A stretch of 64,000 nucleotides of DNA from Periplaneta americana (lineage: Eukaryota; Arthropoda; Insecta; Blattodea; Blattidae). The notes below the pieces were generated by a model, which saw nothing but the letters and a program-made list of their open reading frames with translations, ran no database searches and was not told the origin of the DNA. The position numbers and the translations under genes are program-made. Where the stretch lies: the NCBI RefSeq assembly GCF_040183065.1, contig NC_091119.1:194382543-194446542 (forward strand), given 5' to 3'. Positions 56,020-64,000 of this stretch are shown here, piece after piece. How positions within the stretch are numbered: the stretch's first letter is position 1; each line of letters starts with the position of its first letter.

Positions 56020-56870
56020 TTATTTATTTAACCTGGTAGAGATAAGGCCGTCAGGCCTTCTCTGCCCCTCTACCAGGGGATTACAACTATAGTATGAACA
56101 ATAAAATTATAATTAATATTAAATTTACAATTACAATTACAATACAAATTAAAGTACGACAAGATTACCTGATTAATGAAAGCTAGACATTTTATCATAG
56201 AAGTTAAGAACAAAGAATATTTTTGTATTTACTGAATTACAAATTAAACCTACAGTAACAAAATTCTATAGTGATGAAATTACCGGATATTGAAATATTT
56301 TGTGATAGATTAAGAGAATTGTTTACAAGAAACTATGTCTGAACGAGTCTCAATTACTTACCAAGCGCCTAGTAAGTTTGCGTTTGAATTCAATTTTATT
56401 TCGACAGTCCCTGATGCTAGCAGGTAACGAATTCCAGAGTCTTGGCAGGGCTATTGTGAAAGAGGATGAGTATGAGGAGGTGCGATGGGATGGTATTTTT
56501 AGTATTGTTTCATGGCGACAGCGTGTGTTCAGATTGTGGTGGGAAGAAAGGTAAGTGAAGCGAGACGACAGGTACGAAGGAATAGAAGAGTTCAAGATTT
56601 CGAAGAGAAGGAGAAGTGAATGTAAATATCTTTTCTTATCTAGTTTATGCCAACCTATTGTTTCCAGGGATGGGGTAATATGATCATATTTACGAACATT
56701 GCTTACAAAACGTACACACAAGTTATGAGCACGTTGAAGTTTCGTTTCGTTGTCGCTGGAAAGGTCAGTCAGTAAAATGTCAGCATAGTCAAAATAGGGA
56801 AATACAAGTGTCTGCACAAGGGACTTTTTTTAAGCAAGAGGGAAGATGAACATTTATCCTTTTTAGCACA
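56020..56870 (-). mobile_element. Non-LTR family E, 3' part with open C-terminus
   Basis: Frame 56350-56817 (155 codons): QTLVFPYFDYADILLTDLSS, LQRAHNLCVRFVSNVRKYDH, SSSFTIALPRLWNSLPASIR, and a natural stop. The 3' UTR ends at a GAAGGCCTGACGGCC hairpin and TTTA tail (56020-56080). 5'-truncated. Confidence 0.92.
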
Positions 56871-57088
56871 TGGATAATAGAATATACTTTTCTGCAGGTT
56901 TCTGTGATTTGCAAGACGCATGTCTTCGTCTCCTGGGTTCCCAACCTTCCACAATATCTATGCCAGGATTCAATCTTTAAGAACACTTCCAAGGGCGCTT
57001 CGACACCTTGGAAGGGCCGTTGGAATGGATCCTGTGCTGCTTGGTCATCTTGGCGGTATGAACTTAGGGCAGGGGATAGGGGGCCTCC

Positions 57089-58631
57089 AGCGAATAGGGA
57101 TTATAAAGAATGGACACTGAGCGAATTTTCCTGTGTTTTGTTTCTCTGTGCCCCAGCGTTTAGTTCTACTTTCAAGCGCTAGAGGTTAGTGTAATCGAGC
57201 ATACGCTAAGATAATAATTGAGTATAGAGTTGAGACACAGGATTCAAACATCGCCTACCTTATTGCATAATCCAGTGACGCTTTGCTTCAAATAAATTCA
57301 AGTTAACAGCTTTTCCTTATTTCTCAGTGACAAACTAGTTGTAATAATATTTTTTTGTATTTCAGATATAATACATTATATTATAATAGTAATATGCGTT
57401 ACAAGAGCGGTATGTTGATGTTTTCATGTTCGAGGAAAAGATTGAAAAAGCGAAACGTAGTTGAGCTTTTTTAATTTTCGAGAACATGAAAACAAACATA
57501 CCGCTCGTGTATCGTACATTATTTTGTGCGAAGATCGTTTATTACATACCTGAAAGAGGAATTTCTAATTAGTTGCAATAAAATCTCCATCTTGGTTTCT
57601 GTTCAATGACGGCAACTTTTAAAAACAAAACTATCTATCTTCAAATTGTTGCTTTAAAATCTTTGCTGTGTTCACTATATTCCAGCAGGCCGTGATATAC
57701 GTCTGTCTTTTTCCCCCCCCCCCCAGTCTATAAATGCGAACTTAAAACAAACGGTAAGGTTATGTAATGATTTATTTTTCATTTTAATATTTTAACAATA
57801 TTATTTATATAACATATTGCAGTAATAACATCGGCATCTGGTATCTTGTTGATTTTTTCACGGCTTCCTTAATGTTACTTGCATTACAAATGCAGTAACT
57901 TTTGTGGTGTTGTAGAGTTTACTTAATTTTTGCAAATATTTAAAAACAATAATTAACAGTGCAATTTAGGTGAAATTGCAGTGGTAAGTTTCCAATTTAT
58001 AATTATTACTATGTTAAACGTCTCTAAAAATAATATGTTAAAAGCCTAAAGCAGTAAAATGAATGTCGCGCTTAAGCGGTAAGAAGAGGGAAATTGTTAT
58101 GTGTGTTACGTTGGGAATACTGAATGTGGTATTTCACACTTACCGCGTATTAGTTTTGTGCGGAAAGCAAGCAAATACGCACGATCTCGCACAAAATAAT
58201 ATAATACATTATAAAATTATGTATCAAATTTGTTTAATATTTGTATATAATATAATATAGGTATATGGTTTCACTTCTCATAAGAGTTTTGTTTTTCCAT
58301 TTTCAGTACTATCAAATCATTACATATTTTAATTGTTGTTGGGGTCAACGTCTCAACTTTCATTATAGAGGAACTCTAGAGTCTAGACATTACAGTTAAT
58401 GACGGATTTATTATTTTATGGATCCAATTTATTTTACATAATGTGCCTAGATATATTAATTATATGTGTTATATTTCCGCTGTGTCGACTGCTAGCTGGT
58501 GTGATGTCAGCGCCAACTCTAAGGAGAAAGCAGAATCTCACGCTCTAGCTGGCTTGAAGGTCATTGAAATCAGTCCGGCTGCATCAAAGGTACCGACGCG
58601 AAGTGTCCATTCTTTATAATCCCTATTCGCT
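57089..58631 (+). mobile_element. Long copy of a 9-bp-TSD transposon family
   Basis: Inverted ends AGCGAATAGGGATTATAAAG (then AATGGACACT) flanked by the perfect 9-bp repeat GGGGCCTCC at 57080-57088 and 58632-58640. 1543 bp. Compared with 59585-60305 it carries about 815 extra bp (57395-58205), which include a hairpin with an AGCGGTATGTT stem. No transposase recognised. A 9-bp duplication points to Mutator-like elements. Confidence 0.85.
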
Positions 58632-58640
58632 GGGGCCTCC

Positions 58641-59274
58641 ATTAAGTGAGGGGTGACATGCGGCCGGTGGGCTGGTACACCTCATTCCCATTCATCGTAT
58701 AAATTCGGGGTGCACAATAGGCCTCAATATGACCCGCCTCTAGCCACCGTTACCTAACCCAACACCGCATAAATCTCAAAGCGATCACGTCATGCAAAGT
58801 CAGTTGTAGTTGTTCAATACATGATCGGTTTCTCCTCTGTAAAGAGCAAACATCCTCATTATTTTACGAGTTCAACGTCATGTAAGGAAGTCAACAGTTC
58901 CATAAATCTCGCCAACAATGATCAGTCTTGTCTTTTGAAGCGTTAGCTGCAGAGGTTAATAGAGCCTCATTACATCGCAGTTATTGCCTGTTAGCTAATG
59001 CACTGTTATTAGCGGAGTGTTTAAACAGTGTAAATTATGGATAAGGTATAGAGATCATTTCATTTAAGTCAAAGACAACATGAATACAATATTATGTTGT
59101 GTATATAGTGTGCAACTAGTAGCTACATACAAGAAAGCAAGGGTAATATGAAGCGAACGAGAGCAGTGGTTTTTTTTAAGGGTGACTATTACACTTTTAC
59201 TACGTCGCACTACTTTTGACCAATAAAACGGTGCGAAAGGACGTCTTTCAACCAATCATGGCTGCTTATCGCAC
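58641..59274. other. Between elements, nothing recognised
   Basis: The first 150 bp is GC-richer (GTGACATGCGGCCGGTGGGC) and could be a decayed repeat. No ORF supported. Confidence 0.4.
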
Positions 59275-59358
59275 AATTTCATCGCGTCCCTAGCATTTGT
59301 TTAATTTTATCGCGTCCCTAGCATTTGTTTATTTTTATCACTACCCTAGCATTTGTTT
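59275..59358. repeat. 28-bp tandem repeat, three units
   Basis: ATCGCGTCCCTAGCATTTGT occurs at about 59280 and 59308, and a diverged ATCACTACCCTAGCATTTGT at 59337. It lies just upstream of the recombinase fragment. Confidence 0.85.
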
Positions 59359-59374
59359 CTTTGTTTGCCAACAT

Positions 59375-60431
59375 TTCAAACTGCACAGGTCTGGAGGTCA
59401 AAAACAGAAAATTACAAACCACTCCAGTCGATGCACAGCACTTTCAAATATGACTCGCATTGGCATTCAAGAACAAGAATTAATAAAGATCACTGGTCAT
59501 AGCTATGCATCTTCCCTGAAAGCCTATTTACAAATAAATGAAGAGCTCCATTCGGAAATCCTGAATAAGTTGGAGGGATACACCAGCGAATAGGGATTAT
59601 AAAGAACGGACACTTCGCGTCGGTACCTTTGATGTAGCCGGACCTTCAAGCAAACTAAAGCGTGAGATTCTGCTTTCTCCCTAGAGTTGGCGCTGACATC
59701 ACACCAGCTAGCAGTCGACACAGCGGAAATATAACAGACATAATTAATATATCTAGGCACATTATGTAAAATAAATTGGATCCATAAAATAATAAATCCG
59801 TCATTAACTGTAATGTCTAGACTCTAGAGTTCCTCTATAATGAGAGTTGAGACGTTGAACCCAACAACAATTAAAATATGTAATGATTTGATAGCACTGA
59901 AAATGGAAAAACAAAACTCTTACGAGAAGTAAAACCATATACCTATATTATATTATATACAAATATTAAACAAATTTGATACATAATTTTATAATATATT
60001 ATATTATTTTATAGTATAATTTATTATATCTGAAATATAAAATATTATTATTACAATAGTTTGTCACTGAGAAATAAGGAAAAGCCGTTAACTTGAATTT
60101 ATTTGAAGCAAAGCGTTACTGGATTATGCAATAAGGTAGGCGATGTTTGGATCCTGTGTCTCAACTCTATACTCAATTATTATCTTAGCGTGTGCTCGAT
60201 TACACTAACCTCTAGCGCTTGAAAGTGGAACTAAACGCTGGCGCACAGAGAAATAAAACACAGGAAAATTCGCTCAGTGTCCATTCTTTATAATCCCTAT
60301 TCGCTGAATACACCATGTACATCAACGAGTTCACTTCTTTTACGCACACGTCCAATATAACATCAACTGAACCACCAACCACTAAAACATCCAAATTTAA
60401 AAATTGTACTTTCAATAATTGTTTCTTTTAA
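59375..60431 (+). pseudogene. Crypton-like tyrosine recombinase C-terminus, split by a transposon
   Basis: 59375-59584 reads SGGQKQKITNHSSR, IGIQEQELIKITGHS, and SLKAYLQIN: the HxxR box, the GH pair and the candidate Tyr nucleophile of a tyrosine recombinase. It continues in frame after the insert (60306-60431: MYINEFTSFTHTS, ending at TAA 60429-60431). The N-terminal half, with the first catalytic Arg, is not visible. Spacing fits Crypton/DUF3504-type recombinases; a DIRS/Ngaro origin is less likely. Confidence 0.65.
59585..60305 (-). mobile_element. Short copy of the 9-bp-TSD family, inside the recombinase
   Basis: 721 bp, opposite in orientation to 57089-58631 and colinear with it except for the loss of about 815 bp at an AT-rich microhomology (ATAATACATTATA region). 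Flanks GGATACACC and GAATACACC (59576-59584, 60306-60314) are a 9-bp duplication with one mismatch. Confidence 0.87.
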
Positions 60432-61180
60432 AATTATTCATGTTTATTTTTTATGTCATCATCGTTAATTAAAGCGTTTCTTGTTTATTTCATCATCCCT
60501 AATTAAGACTTCTCTAACACTCGTTTATATTATTTAGGTTATGTTTGTTATAGCTTCTGCTATATGATATTATGAATAATGACGTATCAGAGATTGTTTA
60601 ATACTAAGATTTATTGAAACTCATCTGTCAAGTGACGTTGATTACTGGGATCGGGAAAATTGAAGTGGAATGCAACTGTTTTAATAAAAATGAAACTGAA
60701 TCAACAAAGCCTTCTTGACCAGTAACCTTCCACAGAGTTGAATGAAGATTCCATAGTTGGCACAACTGATATCAAGAAAAGAGCTAATAATAACACACTA
60801 CTGCCATCTACTAGCGTAATATTTATAATGTTCAGATGGTACAAATTTGAAGACAGTTTTGTATTTTCGTAAGTCAATTAATATTTTATTGTAGTGGAGT
60901 ACTTCGTTACTTCTAATCTTTATATACTTTCTTCTAATCGTGTAATAGTCAGTTAAATCCCACTCGAGTTTTGATTTTCTCTAGATAAATCAAACCCTCT
61001 AGTGAGATTACTGTTGATAAAATTGGTAATTTGTGGTACATGAGAGAACCATAACACTGACAGAGACTTTAGATAAAACTTGGTCATTTTACGCCCATTT
61101 AAAAATTTGGAGATGTCACAACGGGTCCTTGCCAGTGATTTTACCATCCATCTGTATTCCATATTGAAACCATTTCATGG
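60432..61180. other. Intergenic, nothing recognised
   Basis: AT-rich with no supported gene. A short CTGCCATCTACTAGCGTAAT near 60800 may be a repeat. Confidence 0.4.
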
Positions 61181-61440
61181 TGATGAAGGAGGGGGGGGAG
61201 AGAAGAGGGAAAGCGATGAAAGGTGTGAAATAATCTATAAATACAGATGAAGTTGTGGACATAAACAAAAAAGGAGACAAAAGAAACGAAAATACAGAGG
61301 AAAAATAAAATAAGACAAGAAAGAAGGGTAAGAAAAAAGAAAAGATTACGGAAATAAAAGAGAAGGGAAATGAAGGAAGAAAATCAAGAGATAGATCAAA
61401 GAAGAGAAATGATAAAGAACAATATGACAAAAGGGTAAAT

Positions 61441-62006
61441 ACTTACTTACTTACTTATTTACTTACTTACTTACTGGCTTTTAAGGAACCCGGACCAATG
61501 GCGATTGGTCCCTATCCTGAGCAAGATTAATCCAGTCTCTATCATCATATCCCACCTCCCTCAAATCCATTTTAATATTATCTTCCCATCTACGTCTCGG
61601 CTTCCCCAAAGGTCTTTTCACCTCTGGCCTCCCAACTAACACTCTATATGCATTTCTGTTTTCGCCCATACGTGCCCTGCCCATCTGAAACGTCTGGATT
61701 TAATGTTCCTAATTATGTCAGGTGAAGAATACAAAGCTTGCAGTTCTGCGTTGTGTAACTTTCTCCATTTCCCTGTAACTTCATCCCTTTAAGCCCTAAA
61801 TATTTTCCTAAGAATCTTATTCTCAAAAACCCTCAATCTCTATTCCTCTCTCAAAGTGAGAGTCCAAGTTTCACAACCATAAAGAACAACCGGTAATATA
61901 ACTGTTTTATAAATTCTAACTTTCAGATTTTTTGACAGCAGACTGGATGACAAAAGCTTCTCAACCGAATAATAACAGGCATTTCCCATATTTATTCTGC
62001 GTTAAA
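61441..62006 (-). mobile_element. Non-LTR family A 3' part, minus strand
   Basis: Begins with the inverse GTAA tail (61441-61475). It reads [15 protein letters not shown] (61560-61610 region), then the LYGCETWTL block near 61880, broken by indels. Inserted into the purine tract; flanks GGTAAATA and GTTAAATA may be the duplication. Confidence 0.9.
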
Positions 62007-62300
62007 TAAAAGAAGAACGTCAAACAATTAAGAGAATGACAAAGGAGGGAAATTGAAAAATAATAAAATCTAGAACGAAAAAGGCAAACGAAAAGAAAAC
62101 AAGAAATAGGACAAGTAAGAAAATGACAAAAAAGGGAAATGAATAAAAAATAATTATATAAAAACAGACCAAAGAAAAGAAAGGAATGAAATAAGAGAAT
62201 AAAAAGTGGAAGAAGAGATGAAAGGAGGACTAATAATAATAATTAATAAAAGGAAAAGGAAAACTGACAGAAAAATGAAAAGGTAGGAAACAAAAGAGGG

Positions 62301-62553
62301 TCCACACCTGTAGAGTAACGGTCAGCGCGTCTGACTGTGAAACCAAGTGGCCCGGGTTCGATTCCCGGTCGGGGCAGGTTACCTGGTTGAGCTTTTTTTC
62401 CGGGGTTTTCCCTCAACCCAATATGAGCAAATGCTGGGTAACTTTCAGTGCTTGACTCCGGACTCATTTCACCGGCATTATCATCGTCATCTCATGCAGA
62501 CGCTAAATAACCTAAGATGTTGATAAAGCGTCGTGAAATACCCTACTAAAAAT
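62301..62553 (+). mobile_element. Full-length tRNA-derived SINE
   Basis: 253 bp: A-box-like TAGAGTAACGGTCAGCG, B box GGTTCGATTCC, TTACCTGGTTGAG, and the end GTCGTGAAATACCC. AAACAAAAGAGGG at 62288-62300 and AAACAAAATAGGG at 62554-62566 form the duplication (12 of 13). Confidence 0.92.
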
Positions 62554-63022
62554 AAACAAAATAGGGAATGAAAATAAATAGGAAATGAGAAGGAAAAAAA
62601 TAAAAGAAAGCAATGAGAGGAAAAGTCAGAGAAAAATAAATAAGGAAGCGGAAAATAAGATGAGGGGAAAAAAGAGAAACAGGAAGAGAAGGGAAGGATA
62701 AATATAATAAAGGCATTAAAGGAAAGGGAGAAATAGGTTAGATAATGAAAAAAAGACGGAAACAAAGTAAAATGAGCAAAGACAGAGCAGAAAGAAAGGC
62801 ACGAAATTGAAGGAATGAGCAGGATAGGAAGAGAAAGAAATAAAGGGTGAGAAGATATAAAGACAGGAAACAGAAGGAAGGAAGAAAATAAATGAAGAAG
62901 AAACTGAGAAGAAATAAAAAACATAAGAGAATCCAAGATAAAAAATTTGTAAAAATATAAAACAAAAAAGAACTTACTAAAAAAAATATTATTAAATAAA
63001 TAAATAGGTCCTGGATAAACAA

Positions 63023-63073
63023 ACAGACAGACAGACAGACAGGCGCATAGATAGATAGATACAGACACACAAA

Positions 63074-63140
<67 letters not shown>

Positions 63141-63141
63141 A
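63023..63141. repeat. Compound (CAGA)n(ATAG)n(AAAT)n microsatellite
   Basis: CAGA units 63023-63041, ATAG units 63047-63060, AAAT units 63071-63141. Confidence 0.95.
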
Positions 63142-64000
63142 TCTATACTAACAATAAATCTGTAGCCGAAATTTTTCTGGTAATTTTCGATTTTCCAAAA
63201 ATAATTGGTCCTAACATATATAATTAACCACCTTGAAACCGAAAATCGCTTTTTTGAAATTTTTGTTTGTATGTATGTCTGTCTGTCTGGATGTTTGTTA
63301 CCTTTTCACGCGATAATGGCTGAACCGATTTATATGAAAATTGGAATATAAATTAAGTTCGTTGTAACTTAGAATTTAGGCTATATGGCATTCAAAATAG
63401 TTTATCTAAAAGGGGGGTTATAAGGGGGCTTGAATTAAATAAATCGAAATATCTCCCTTATTATTAATTTTCATGAAAAATATTACATAACAAACGTTTC
63501 TTTAAAAATAATTTCCGATAAGTTTTATTATATGCAAAATTTTGATAGGACTGATATTTAATGAGATAAATGAGTTTCAAAATTACAATAACAACGCCAT
63601 CTAAGGTGGTGTAATGAAATAAAAAACAAATGACTTCGTCTATAAGGAGCCTTGGACAACAACAATCGAAAGCTATGAAAGATAGCCTACAGAGAATGTT
63701 TTTGTGTTTGTATGGAGTAATATCGGAAGCTAAATTAACCGATTTGTATAATTAATTATTATTTCACCATTGGAAAGTGTAGTTTCTCTAGATGGACATA
63801 ATGCTATAATGTTATTACAGTAACTTCTGAGTGAATTGAGGACAGGTAAGATTAAAATAGCTTCTTATGCACAGAAAACTTGATAGGCTATTCTGTATAT
63901 TCGTTTCCTGTATTTCTTAAAATAATGTTTATGTACACATTCATTCTAATCTCAGAGAATTAACGAACAACGAGAGTGTATTGATTTAGTACGCAGTAAT
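63142..64000 (+). repeat. Dispersed repeat, possibly Helitron-related, runs off the window
   Basis: Starts TCTATACTAACAATAAATCT after the microsatellite and contains TTTTCACGCGATAATGGCTG then AACCGATTTATATG, a phrase I associate with long arthropod dispersed repeats, some Helitron-borne. No helicase or Rep motif seen here. It may continue past 64000. Confidence 0.5.

Larger units (their letters stand above)
61181..63000. repeat. Purine-rich tract of about 1.1 kb, interrupted twice
   Basis: 61181-61438, 62007-62287 and 62567-63000 are almost all A and G on the plus strand (AGGAAG, AGAAAAG motifs, no fixed period). Two retroposons (61441-62006, 62301-62553) interrupt it. Minus-strand Phe/Ser/Leu frames up to 193 codons follow from the composition. 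Confidence 0.85.

Noticed and set aside
56904-57182. 92- and 66-codon ORFs (GMNLGQGIGGLQ)
   Set aside because: The frame runs into the 9-bp-TSD transposon and stops soon after when that is removed; no family recognised, so neither a gene nor a host exon is claimed.
62487-63070. 193-codon Phe/Ser/Leu ORF
   Set aside because: Composition artefact of the purine-rich tract; membrane-like look is meaningless here.
1-64000. CRISPR arrays, operons, riboswitches, prophage
   Set aside because: The window is an intron-bearing insect genome; tandem repeats here have no spacer-repeat structure.

Overview
The window looks like nuclear DNA of a hemimetabolous insect, most plausibly a cockroach or termite. 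The evidence is intron-split animal genes, GT-AG introns of 2 to 9 kb, AT-rich sequence, tRNA-derived SINEs, several non-LTR retrotransposon families, two mariner types and Penelope-like elements. The species assignment is inference. Nothing suggests bacterial or viral DNA, and there is no CRISPR array or operon.

Two host genes can be assembled, both on the minus strand. (1) SMC2, the condensin ATPase subunit: eight exons between 19391 and 1216 encode residues 1 to 403 with every exon junction in phase. The hinge, second coiled coil and C-terminal head lie beyond the left edge. An E2F-like motif sits 73 bp upstream of the start codon. (2) A secreted DM4/12-family protein: five coding exons between 40822 and 25887 join to a 286-residue protein with a signal peptide, a dibasic cleavage site and the four-cysteine DM4/12 domain. 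A tRNA-Phe(GAA) gene lies inside its third-from-last intron, on the same strand.

Layout. 1-1018: 3' part of a non-LTR element. 1216-19391: SMC2, each intron filled by a different element (a DD41D mariner and a LINE; a Penelope-like palindrome and a SINE; a DD34D mariner and a LINE; a hAT; a Harbinger-like element; a SINE split by a retroposed insert carrying a MITE, then a long-TIR mariner; two LINE pieces). 19392-25886: intergenic, with LINE remnants and a Penelope-like copy. 25887-40834: DM4/12 gene, whose introns hold a 155-bp satellite, LINEs, a Penelope-like foldback, the tRNA gene and a 1.8-kb AT-rich satellite with a 120-bp higher-order period. 40835-64000: no host gene recognised. This part is a patchwork of TIR elements with readable target duplications (THAP-encoding element, two Harbinger-like or MITE elements, a 9-bp-TSD family), nested SINEs, LINE 3' ends, a Crypton-like tyrosine recombinase split by a transposon, a long purine tract and a final dispersed repeat.

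The host genes do not form a pathway together. SMC2 acts in mitotic chromosome condensation; the DM4/12 protein is predicted to be secreted and has no known function. The richest story is the nested history of mobile elements. The most interesting points are the Penelope-like foldbacks, the 9-bp-TSD family (one copy breaking a tyrosine recombinase), the THAP element, and elements sitting within tens of bases of splice sites.
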